Source: Mya arenaria
Lineage: Eukaryota > Mollusca > Bivalvia > Myida > Myidae
Assembly (NCBI RefSeq): GCF_026914265.1
Contig: NC_069123.1
Location: forward strand, 50,538,949 to 50,602,948
Length of the DNA stretch: 64,000 bases
Reading direction: 5' to 3'
This document shows, piece by piece, positions 36,665-49,000 of the stretch. The notes beneath the pieces were generated by a model that ran no database searches, was not told the origin of the DNA, and saw nothing but the letters and a program-made list of their open reading frames with translations. Both the position numbers and the translations under genes were made by a program. Position 1 is the first letter of the stretch. Every line of letters begins with the position of its first letter.

Positions 36665-39237
36665 AGCGGTAGAGATGATACAGCCCACTAAAGACTTTAC
36701 CAGTACACAGCTGTAGAGGTGATTCAGCCTACAAAAAAATGGACCAGCACACAGCTGTAGAGGTGATACAGCCCACTAAAGACTTGACCAGCACATAGCT
36801 GTAGAGGTGATACAGCCCACTAAAGACTTGACCAGCACGCAGCTGTAGAGGTGATACAGCCCACTAAAGACTTGACCAGCACGCAGCTGTAGAGGTGATA
36901 CAGCCCACTAAAGACTTGACCAGCACACAGCGGTAGAGATAATACAGCCCACTAATGACTTTACCAGTACACAGCTGTAGAGGTGATTCAGCCTACTAAA
37001 AACTGGACCAGCACATAGCTGTAGAGGTAATACAGCCCACTAATGACTTGACCAGCATTCAGCTTTAGAGATGATACAGCCCACTAAAGACTTGACAGCA
37101 TACAGCTGTATAGGTAATACAGCACACTAAAGACTTGACAAGCAAACAGCTGTAAAGGGAATACAGCCCACTAAAGACTTGACCAGCATACAGCTGTAGA
37201 GGAAATACAGCCCACTAAAGACTTGACCAGTACTCAGCGGTATAGGTAATAAAGCCCACTAATGACTTGACCAGCATACAGCTGTAGAGGTGATACAGCC
37301 CACTAAAGACCTGACCAGCACTCAGCGGTATAGGTAATACAGCTTTCTAAAGATTTGACCAGCACACAGCAGCCCACCAAAGACTTGACCAGCACGCAGC
37401 TCTAGAGGTAATACAGCCCACTAATGACTTGACCAGCATACAGCTGTAGAGGTAATACAGCCCACTAAAGACTTGACCAGCATACAGCTGTAGAGGTGAT
37501 ACAGCCCACTAATGACTTGACCAGCATACAGCTGTAGAGGTAATACAGCCCACTAATGACTTGGCCAGCATACAGCTGTAGAGGTGATACAGCCCACTAA
37601 TGACTTGACCAGCATACAGCTGTAGAGGTAATACAGCCCACTAAAGACGTGACCAGCATACAGCTGTAGAGGTAATACAACCCACTAAAGACTTGACCAG
37701 CATACAGCTGTAGAGGTAATACAGCCCACTAAAGACTTGACCAATACATAGCAGTAGAGGTTATACAGCCCACTAATGACTTGACCAGCACGCAGCTCTA
37801 GAGGTAATACAGCCCACTAAAGATTTGACCAGCATACAGCTGTAGAGGTAATAAAGCCCACTAATGACTTGGCCAGCACACAGCTGAAGAGGTGATACAG
37901 CCCACTAAAGACTTGACCAGCACACAGCTGTAGAGGTGATACAGCCCACTAAAGACTTGACCAGCACACAGCTGTAGAGGTGATACAGCCCACTAAAGAC
38001 TTGACCAGCACACAGCTGTAGAGGTGATACAGCCCACTAAAGACTTGACCAGCACACAGCTGTAGAGGTGATACAGCCCACTAAAGACTTGACCAGCACA
38101 CAGCTGTAGAGGTGATACAGCCCACTAAAGACTTGACCAGCACACAGCTGTAGAGGTAATACAGCCCACTAAAGACTTTACCAGCACACAGCTGTAGAGG
38201 TGAGCCCACTAAAGACTTGACCAGCACACAGCTGTAGAGGTGATACAGCCCACTAAAGACTTTACCAGCACACAGCTGTAGAGGTGATACAGCCCACTAA
38301 AGACTTGACCAGTACACAGCTGTAGAGGTGATACAGCCCACTAAAGACTTGACCAGCACACAGCTGTAGAGGTGATACAGCCCACTAAAGACTTGACCAG
38401 CACACAGCTGTAGAGGTGATACAGCCCACTAAAGACTTTACCAGCACACAGCTGTAGTTGTCATACATCGCACTAAAGTCTTGACCAGCACGCAGCTGTA
38501 GAGGTGATACAGCCAACTAAAGACTTGACCAGCACACAGCTGTAGAGGTGATACAGCCCACTAAAGACTTGACCAGCACACAGCTGTAGAGGTGATACAG
38601 CCCACTAAAGACTTGACCAGCACACATCTGTAGAGGTGATACAGCCCACTAAAGACTTGACCAGCACACAGCTGTAGATGTGATACATCCCACTAAAGTC
38701 TTGACCAGCACGCAGCTGTAGAGGTGATACAGCCAACTAAAGACTTGACCAGCACACAGCTGTAGAGGTGATAAACCCCACTAAAGACTTGGCCAGCACA
38801 CAGCTGTAAAGGTGATACAGCCCACTAAAGACTTGACCAGCACACAGCTGTAGAGGTGATACAGCCAACTAAAGACTTGACCAGCACACAGCTGTAGAGG
38901 TGATAAAGCCCCCTAAAGACTTGGCCAGCACACAGCTGTAGAGGTGATACAGCCCACTAAAGACTTGACCAGCACACAGCTGTAGAGGTGATAAAGCCCC
39001 CTAAAGACTTGACCAGCACACAGCTGTAGAGGTGATAAAGCCCACTAAAGACTTGGCCAGCACACAGCTGTAGAGGTGATAAAGCCCACTAAAGACTTGG
39101 CCAGCACACAGCTGTAGAGGTGATAAAGCCCACTAAAGACTTGGCCAGCACACAGCTGTAGAGGTGATAAAGCCCACTAAAGACTTGGCCAGCACACAGC
39201 TGTAGAGGTGATACAGCCCACTAAAGACATGACCAGT
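36665..39237. repeat. 44-bp tandem satellite, about 58 units
   Basis: The unit runs CAGCTGTAGAGGTGATACAG, then CCCACTAAAGACTTGACCAG, then CACA, giving 44 bp from one CAGCTG to the next. Units fall into zones. The left half favours GTAATACAGC and AGCATACAGC, the centre is most uniform (GTGATACAGC, AGCACACAGC), and the right end switches to GTGATAAAGC with TTGGCC. There are no unique spacers and no coding frame across it. Confidence 0.97.
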
Positions 39238-41714
39238 ACATAGAACCAACAACTGCACGGCAACATTAACAGAGAACAGTTTTATAGAAATTACGTTTTG
39301 GAAAAAACGTTCCACCAAGTCAACGAAAATGGGCATGTCTTCAAACTGCAAACGTTAAGCAAGCAACAAAACATCATTAGATACGAGTAAAACGATATCA
39401 GGACGGCAGTATTTCGTCGAAAGAAGAATGAAATGAGTTCAATGACTGCCAAAGGCGAGGACCATTACCGAGTGGAGAAGCATTATTTAGAGAAAGCCTT
39501 AGCACAAATAAGTTATACAAGTATATGAGTTTTATCAAAACAAGGGAAGCAATATTTTACGGCTGGAATATAGAATGAGAAAATTATGGTCGAAGAACAG
39601 GGATTGAAATAGAAGAAACAAAAGCATAACCATTCTAGGGTTAAGCAGGGGAAACTGCCACACTCAGAACACACATGCATTAATGAAGTCAGTCTATTAT
39701 TTCGATAAAGACAATACTGATCAATGCCAATACCTAAAAAAGCCGCCACTGAAGAGGGATGGCATAACTGAAAGAAGTAATAGGAAACGCCGAGAAGTAC
39801 CATGCTTGCTAGCAAAATTCAAGAACGAACGAAGACAGTAATGAAAAAGAGGGGGAAATACACAGTCATAAAGAAAACATATTCCATATAATTATACAGA
39901 AAATTTGTCACAGGTAAGTTAAAGAAAAAAGTAATGACTAAGCTGAATGGGTCAAAACTGGAAGACGTTATAATATAATGAGGATATTATGTCGCGATTG
40001 GATATATGGTAAGTTATGAGAAAGAAAATCTTCATTGAAAACTACAAACTGACGGAAATGCTTGGGTGCGTCAGGAGGTAATTTAAAATGAGAACACGAT
40101 ACAATATCTGGGCAGTATTTAGTTTGAGTAAAACAATAAGAACATATGGCAGGGGAAATTCGTTCATTTGTGTAAAAGGTGATTGCGAAGAGGAAGTTGG
40201 GATCGCATGTGGAATTTGGTTTAAACGAACCTAGGAAGTCTTGACTGCTCACGTGATTCTATCGTGGCCAAAATAGATTTTTTTTTTTTTCAAAAACAGG
40301 CAGAATATCAACTGTAAATTGCCAATGACTAGAATGTGAATCGAGCTAAATAAAGTCGAGGCACAATTATAGTTGAGTGAACAGGAGATAATTCCAAATT
40401 AAAACGACAGTAGTGTTATTGCATGGTTTCTATTACTCGAGAAAAGAGAATCTGAGAAGTGTAAAACGTTCATATGACAGAAACGAAATGACGCAGCAGT
40501 CAGTCGAGAGAAACAGTATAGGTGAGTGGATTTAAAGAAGACGGAGTCAGGGCAAATTTATAGTGGTGGAGCAAATAAGAGAACAGCAGCCACCTTATAC
40601 AGAAATGTTTATGATATAGAATATGCATGCGTAATGCATGGAATTTGTAATAGCATGATTCAAAAGAATATAACGATGTTATTGAAGTAGTGTTCACAGC
40701 AAAGGGAACAAAAGCCTTGAAAATAAGATACCTGCATGAAGGCATATGAGAAGGGCCCGTCGGAGTCAATAAGAAGCACGGAGATGTAATGCAAGAATTA
40801 CTCAATAAACGAGGAGGCGTAATTGGTGTCACAAAATACCATAGATATACATTGTAATAGGATACATTTACTGAAGACAAAATGTGGTAAGACGATAACG
40901 TTGTGTTAAAGCCATGTTATGCATGTGTACCTGACGGTGGCGGAAAATTCAAAACATCATTCAACATTTCAAATAAAGAGGAGTATTCCTTATATTATAC
41001 TCATACTTATATTCTTTGTGTTACTTGTATACGAAAACAAAACGTTACACCACATTGGTTATGGAAAAAATAATTTATTCGTGTATGTACACAATAACAC
41101 TATAGACATTCATATCTGATGCATTGTTAATTTGTTATATGCTTGATTTGACCTGACAGCGTTCAATAGACTAACACAAAACAAATCTGGTTTTAAAGTA
41201 TTGTGTCCTATGAATATGCACAATTAGTGTATTTAAATCCACTTCCTAGACAAACCGTGAAGTTCCTCCAAACACACTTACAATACCATTCACAATTTTT
41301 GCTGCATAAAAGATTGAAATCTTCTCTAGCCTCTGTGGACAGTATCCTGAAATAGTAATGTGATGACATAAGCAAAAATACAAACACAACGTGTTATACC
41401 ATTTTACAAAGTGTGATATTTGGTGACTTTTATGTGCGTGTAGTTGATAATGAAACAATCTCATATTTCTTTATATATGAACTTCTATACACGCCTTGGT
41501 CGTTTTTAAACCATCTCCTACAGCGGTGTGTAGGCTTTATATTTGGTAGTATGTACAATTTCACACAGCAGTCGCCGGGTGATTCATATGTGATAAAGTG
41601 TGTACGATTCCCACAGCAGTAACAGAGCTATACATAAATTATATGCATATTTTCGCGGCAACTAGTGTGTTTGTAGGTACATATGTGTGTAGTTTTTCAC
41701 TGCGGTTAGAGGTT

Positions 41715-41756
41715 AGCTGTAGCTGTATTTTTGGCGGCCAAAATATAGCTACAGCT
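41715..41756. other. Near-perfect hairpin
   Basis: AGCTGTAGCTGTATTTTTGG faces its reverse complement ending ATAGCTACAGCT, with a loop of a few bases. It lies just past the AATAAA at 41803-41808, about 350 bp downstream of the giant gene's stop. Confidence 0.7.
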
Positions 41757-41802
41757 GTTTTTTTTGAAGCTTTAGCTATATATTGGAATACAATAGCAGC
41801 TT

Positions 41803-41808
41803 TTTATT
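41803..41808 (-). promoter_or_regulatory. Candidate polyadenylation signal of the giant gene
   Basis: AATAAA on the minus strand about 297 nt beyond the stop at 42105-42107. Position is reasonable, but the hexamer is common in AT-rich DNA. Confidence 0.3.
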
Positions 41809-42104
41809 ACAGCTACATCTATACATATATTGATTTAGCTATATAAGATAGGTCACTATTGTTATATTGAGTTTTTTGTACGCCACAATGAAGTACAATG
41901 TTTGTGCAATTTCCCAAGATATTCCGTAGGTTGGAAGGAAGTACACTTTTTCACAATCGTTAGCGGCATAAACAGCCGGCCGGATATACAATTGGATGTA
42001 TGTGCATTTTCTCACAGCTCACTGTGGGTTATACGTTCAAACGTGTGTGTAACTTGGAAATTGTAGGCGGCAGTTAATAACATGTGAAGCTGTCTACATA
42101 TTAG

Positions 42105-43097
42105 CTAGTACACCACACTGACCTGTGAGCAGATCTTGTTTGCGACTGTGTGGACATTGGGCAGAGTTGTATAGCTGGAGATCTGAAAGGCCAGGGACGG
42201 GTCCGATGCCAGATTTAACATCACAGGAATACCTGGAACATAGGTGTAAATTGTAAATATAATTTTGAAAACAGAAAGATACATGTATATATATTTAAAT
42301 ATAAATGGTTTGATCGTAACATATTTGTGAAGAAACTGCAGCACAATTCCAACCAACTCAGCATGAAACGACGGCCTTGGAATCAAACGTTCATAACACA
42401 ACAAGACACGGCTGCCTTGGAATCAAACTTTTATAGAAAATTCTATTCTCGTAACAGAATAAGATATTATTCTTTCGTAATGATGAAACAATTCTGGACC
42501 TGCCGTATTCATTAAAACTGTCACCAATTATGTACAATCATTACCTATAACAGAAAGTTTGGCTTCTCGTTTAATAAGGCCAGCTGCCGAATACAGGTCC
42601 GTACGGCTGTTGTCCGCCTTTTCGTCGGTCACTAGCAGAACGTGCTTGGCGCAGCTGGCAAAGCCCTGTTTTTGCAGCATCTTCCATGCGGCGTTCAGGG
42701 CTCGGGCTGTATTCACTGTCGGGTATCTGCTCGTCTTGAAATTCTTAGTTATCTTGGATATTACCGTTTGAATGTTGGTGCCATGCTTCAGCTCCACGAC
42801 AGCGTTCACGCCTCTGGCATATTGGAGGATCCCTACACGTACGTTCGTCTTGCTGATCTTGAATCTACGGGATAATACAGAGGATGTTTATTTATTGATA
42901 TTTCGGTCTTGTAAAGAGTAACGAGAAATAAAGGCATAAAATACTGCAGAGACTATGAATACATAACACCAGAAGTAATTACTTTTTCAGCAGCTGGATA
43001 AGGTATTCTCTTAGAATGTGCACGGTTCTTGGACCAACCATCCTGGACAAGTCGACAACGAGCACCAGGTCAAGGGCCATGGTGCAGAGCTCCTCGT
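42105..43097 (-). other. Giant gene block 4: von Willebrand factor A domain
   Basis: Exons 42983-43097, 42545-42864 and 42105-42232 join in phases 2 and 1. The domain opens with LDLVLVVDLSRMVG, continues NVRVGILQYARG, has TVNTARALNAAW and HVLLVTDEKADN, and ends NKICSQ. The metal-ion-dependent adhesion site keeps Asp and the first Ser of D-x-S-x-S, the Thr of the second loop and the Asp of VTDE. The last Ser of D-x-S-x-S is Met (DLSRM), so metal binding may be weakened. Confidence 0.9.
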
Positions 43098-46000
43098 CTA
43101 TTGAAATGATGAAAATAACATTACAACCAAGAACATGCCGTACCTCTGTATATCTGCATACATATGACAGATAACGCAGAAAATGTTATCCAAGGAGCGA
43201 ACCGGTGTATTTAACATACACTATTTTAATAATTCTATATGAATTTTTAAATGAAAATATCGCTGTAATAATCTCTATTAGAAATAATGATAACCAGGGT
43301 TAATTGTAGATGATTTAGGAGTCAACTAATTCTTAACATCCCTCTTCCACTTATAGATCTTATCTTAAATCAGATGGCCAAGCCAGTAAAAACTTTTACC
43401 ACAAACCACAAACCTGGTGGTGTAATTGCTACTGATGGTACACAATCTTTGACATCTTTGGAAAACTGTGAGAGTGTCTTATATCCATAAGCACAACGCT
43501 GGCATCGTATGTGGAGATTTTTGTTTCTATAGGAACCATATCCACATGGTGTGCACTTGCCATCATTCCATTCATACCCGCTCTCACAATTCGCTGACAA
43601 AAAAGAAAAAGAAGAATATGTTTAGTCTACAATCTTTTTCAAATCAGTTCCAAGCCAATTAGCAAAATACATTTAGAAGACAAGTAAAATCGCAGCAACG
43701 CGCACATGACTCAGATTGGCTAAACACAAGTCACGTATCAAACGTACGAGGTGTGCATCCTGCGAGTCCATACGTCCCCGTCTGCTGTGTCGTTTGTCCA
43801 TTGGGACAGGGTTTACATGACTCTCGGCCAGATTCGTCCTGGTATGTTCCAAGTGGACAAGGATTGCAGGTGTATAAATGATGGTCAAAGTAGTGGCCCT
43901 TGTCACAGGCACCTAGAACAGGTGTAAAGATTGAGGACATCAGGCTTTAATATGAAAATTCTTAAAAAACGCAAACCAGATACATTTTATATATAAACGA
44001 AACTTAAATGTAACAACCGAGGGACGTGACGGCACTGTTGTTCCGGTTGGATTTATTCGTTTGCAGGTGATATATGTAGCTGGTCGTTCAGGGCTGGAAG
44101 CTACTATATCAGTTTATATGTTGTTGTTCTTGCTGTTGTTATTGTTGTTATTAGTTTTACGTGAGTCTGCACTGTCGTCAAGTTAATGCTGGCTCAAATA
44201 AGGCTTATTGTTTATTTTTCTAATTACTGATAATTATTGGGACAACTGTGAGGTTGATGTATTATTGATATGTGCATTATTTTATGATCCAAACATATCA
44301 TTGGTGTGGAATTTTACCAGCATGCAAATAGACTTTGAACCTGCTGGTTTAGTTGTTGATGTTGAGATACATCCTGCGGGTGCATACGTCCCTGTCTGGT
44401 GTGTAGTTTTCCCATAGGGACAGGGTTTACATGACTCTTTGCCAGGTTCGTCCTGGTATGTTCCCAGCGGACAAGGCGTGCACGTGTATAAATGATGGTC
44501 ATAGAAGTGGCCCTTGTCACAGTTTCCTGTTACACAGTCATTTTGTCATATAAATACTAAGATACATGACTTTTCCGGAGCTACTTATTTAACTTAATAG
44601 AGGGATTCCAACGGGTGATTTGTTTAGTACTTAAAACAGTGTATGCATAACATATTTCACAGAAGGTGAAAGTTAGTTGGTCTTTTTCTCAAAATGTTTT
44701 CATTATATTAATTGATTTTATTTCAATTTGGATACCGATTGGTTTGCAGTTGGTCACCCTGTCTGCTCCAGGGTGTAGCGTGGTCGTTCCTTGGGGGCAA
44801 GGTTTACAGAATCTCTGGTAGGGGAGGTCCTGGTAAAATCCCGGTTCGCATTTTTGACAGTTGTTATGAGCGTCGGTAAAGGTCCCCTTAGGGCAGTCAG
44901 GCACATGGCGTCCCGTTACGATACCTGCATATTACAGCCAATATTCTTGGTAGTATCATTCAATTGTGTATCAGAAGTGTCATCAAAGTTAACTTTATCA
45001 ATAGTACTGAAAAGTGACCCTTTTAAAAGTGGTATGTAATAAAGAGGTTTCATTTTACATCAATAGTTCAAAACCTAACAAGGGAATACCGTGGCAGTCA
45101 AGTAGACTTTTCTTTCCCTCCCCGTCCGTGCTAGTTCCATGGGGACAGTCCAAACACTTCTTCTGATAAGGCTTGTCCTGGTATTTCCCTACCGGGCAAG
45201 GGCGGCATACGTGGTAGGCAGAATCCCAGAAGTGGCCCGCCAAGCAGGGGGCTTTACGAAATGAATAACAACATTTGACGCGATTAGATTAATCAAAACT
45301 AAAGACAAAATAGCAATGTGAAAATAATATTATATAATATGGAATATGATTTTAGCGGATTAAAGTGATAGTTTCCATTACGAAAATATTACAGATAACT
45401 ATGCTACTTAAGCTTATCTCATGGATAACTAATCGTATATTTACGCAAGCAGTCAGTTTTATATCCGGTTCCTGTGTGCAGGGTAATGTATCCAGAAGGA
45501 CAGGGGTAACACTGGGTCTGTCCGCTCTCGCAGTATGTGTTCTTGGGGCAGGGATCACACCCATCATGGCCGGGGGTGTAATAGTAGCCGGCGTCACATG
45601 CTGAATATTATGGACGCATTGATATTCTCTTTAACATTCATTTTGGTAAGTTTTTGTTATTATATGAATGGTTTGACCTATTTTGTCACGTATGCAATGC
45701 GTCCGTTATCGAGTTTGATCATATAGACCGCATACAGGAGGTGCTCACTTATTTCCTCCATATCAAAGCGTCGGCGGGGCATTTTATGAAAAATGATTTC
45801 AAACGCAATAAAGTTATTTCATTAGCGAACAAAGAATGGCAAACTGTATAAGCAGGTTACTTTAATAGGTATGTAACATTAACACACCTTTGCAATCTGT
45901 AATTCTGTCAGCACCGGGATGTGGCGTCAGTTTGCCTTCAGGACATGGCTTGCATGAGGTTTGTCCTTTCTGGTCTTGGTAGCTTCCCACCGGACATTTC

Positions 46001-49000
46001 CTGCATTGTGTCGTCGACAAATCCAGGAAACTACCTATCGGACATTCTGGTGGAGGCACATCTGTATGTAAAGAATTACTTGTAAAAAGCATGTCTTTAA
46101 AAACATCATGTCTAAAACATATGTCCTGCATTTGTGTCTTTGCTACGTTATAGTGATCTTAAACAATACAATACCTGTACAGTCGTAGATTGTTGTGGAT
46201 CCCTCATGCTCGGTAGTTTTACCATATGGACATTCGTCGCAGCTTAACTGATGAGGTTTGTCCTGGTAGCGGCCAGCAGGACAAGGCCTGCATATCTTGA
46301 CACTGGAGTCCCAGTGATGGCCTCGTTCGCACGGAGCTGTATGGAAAGAGAATCTTTTTCTTAATGTCAATCGAAAACAGGGATATATTAACTTGACTCT
46401 ATGACAAAATAAAAACAAGACCGATATACAGATTCAGGCATATGAATCATACATGTAAGTATTTTTGTTATTTAAAGTGATATTTTACTTACGTAAGCAG
46501 TCAGTTTTGTATCTTGTTCCTGTGTGCAGGGTGATGTAACCGGAAGGACAGGGGTAACACTGGCTCTGTCCGCTCTCACAGTACGTGTTCTGCGGACAGG
46601 GATCACAACCATCATGGCCGGGGATGTAATAGTAGCCGGCGTCACACGCTAAAACAATCTCGCTGATTAATACATAGGCTACATTGCATTATTATGAAAA
46701 AAGCAGGCTATTTGTTTCTATTTGGATCGTCATTGTACTGTTTGAGTACATCTTATTACCAAAGCCAAAGACTGTATAACCCCAAATTTGTACTTTTTTG
46801 TTCAAACCAACATACGTTTGCAATCGTGTAAGCTATCTGCGCCGGGCGAGGGTGTTGTTTGGCCGGCGAGGCAGGGTTTGCAGACTGTTTGGCCAGCCTG
46901 GTCCTGATAAGTACCTACTGGACACTTTCTACACTCCTTGGAGGGCAGGTCCAGGAATGAACCAGCTGGGCAGGACGGAGGAGGTTTTTCTGCAGTATTA
47001 CATTGCGTATAAGACACGATCATCGGGAAAACAGATCAGCAGCAGCATTAACAAATCATACAGAACTAACAATGTAACGTTTAAAAGAAAAACAAACAGC
47101 ACACGACCATTAAAATAAAACGAAAAAAATCAGCAACTAGTTTAAATAAACTCCCAAAATATAACGCAATCGTTCGTTCATTCACGTTTCTTAAAAAAAA
47201 ATGAAATTGAAAGATCAACCAATATTTCACAGTTCAACAAGAATATCAATGATATTTTAAAACTTCACTTCTAAGTTAGACAGAACTATCGATCGTATTC
47301 AAAATAATGAATGCGGACAGTAATCAATAAAATATTTAAAAAAAAGTAAAACGGAATCTCGGGAGATAGTTAAAAAACATTCCAAATAAAAACTTTAAGA
47401 TTTTTAAACAGTATCTAATTAAAGCGGAAATTCTAGTTTCAGATAACGTTTTTTTAACAATCTTTGCAGGCTAGTAAAACTATTTCAAAAATTCTTTCCA
47501 CGTGAAATAGTATGATAATCTAACCTTCCGTTTTAGATGTACTTTAATTACGATTGTAAATGTGTATGATATTAAAAAATCAACGAAGAAAAAGTACTGT
47601 AACATTAAGCAGATAGTAATTATCAATTATTAAATAGTTAATTACCTTTACAGTCGAGGACGCTGGTGGATGCTTCGTGCTCGGTCGTTTTGCCGTCGGG
47701 ACATTGTTCACATAGCTCCTGGTGCGGTTTATCCTGGTATGTCCGCACTGGACATGATCTGCACAGCTTCACAGAATCGTCCCAGAACTGGCCCTTGTCA
47801 CATGGCGCTGAGAGATAACAAAGAATAGTTGTATCGAATCATTAGTCAAAAACAACGAATTGCATCATGTTTAAGGGAAACAAACTCTTTGACTTGTGGT
47901 GGAACCGGGATCTGGTGACAATACGCGCATCTCGTGTTGAACGTATGGCTTCCAATAGCGATTTATTAAATTAAAGCCAGTAGTTGCTGAGATATAACCC
48001 GGACACAAATAGCAGGGACGGTGAGAAAGACAGACGTCGTTTGCACGCACGGAATAACGACTACATATAAGCAACCCGATGTTTTAAGGGAGCATAATAA
48101 AAGTTGAATGTCTATAAATAAAGACAGAAAAGGGAAGAATTTCCATGATCTTGACATACGTAAGCAGTCTGTTTTGTATCCGGTTCCTGTGTGTAGGGTG
48201 ATGTAGCCGGAAGGACATGGGTAACACTGGGTCTGTCCGCTCTCACAGTACGTGTTCTTGGGGCAGGCATCACAGCCATCATGGCCGAGGATGTAATAGT
48301 AGCCGGGTTCACAGGCTAAAACACGATAATGCTCAACTTATACGGAAAAGCATGGCTGGCATGCTGAAAAGACATGTCTAGCCAAATGCTTCATTCAAAT
48401 TAGGTACACATCGTTTTTTTTCAAAGTTTATTGGCAAAGGCGGCATATTGACTATGACAATATATAAACAGATATAAATTACACAAAGAGTAAATGTAAC
48501 AATATAAGACTGAAAAACACACAACAAGATATAGTTAGTATTAAGAACCTGATATATTTCCATGATAGAGTTTCTGTAATTCATTTAAATAATAGTGAAA
48601 ATAATAGTGTTTAACATTTATTTTTACAGTTTTTTTGTCATTTAACCTGTTTTGGCACGTCGACAACAGATGGACATTTTGAACAAATTTTGATAGCAAT
48701 AAAATCAAGCAAGACCAGTATGTTCTGTATGTATATATTGTTATGCATGGACAATGATGTGTTCAACGACTATCAAGAATAAAAACAGATTCAACAGCGT
48801 CCACAAACGATTTCCCTTTCATTCATTTCTTTCCTTTGTTGAACATAATTTTGTATCGGCAAGCGGTCTTAAAAAGTTAAAAATCTCATTCTTTGTCATT
48901 ATCATAGCCTACGTTTGCAATGGTCCGCGCTAGAGGCTCCAGGGAAAGGCGTGGTTGTCCCAACAGGGCACGGTATACACGAGGTCTTGCCAGGAACGTC

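Larger units (their letters stand above)
39238..42104. other. Region between the satellite and the giant gene's 3' end
   Basis: From 39250 to about 40920 the plus strand is unusually purine-rich, which leaves several open frames on the minus strand. None has recognisable protein features. From about 41000 to 42104 the sequence should include the 3' untranslated region of the giant gene, with an AATAAA on the minus strand at 41803-41808. Confidence 0.4.

Noticed and set aside
36665..39237. CRISPR-like appearance of a regular repeat array
   Set aside because: The 44-bp units are contiguous with no unique spacers and the host is a eukaryote; it is a satellite.
39513..40880. Cluster of minus-strand open frames of 94-126 codons
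   Set aside because: They reflect strong purine skew of the plus strand rather than visible protein features; the skew is reported instead.
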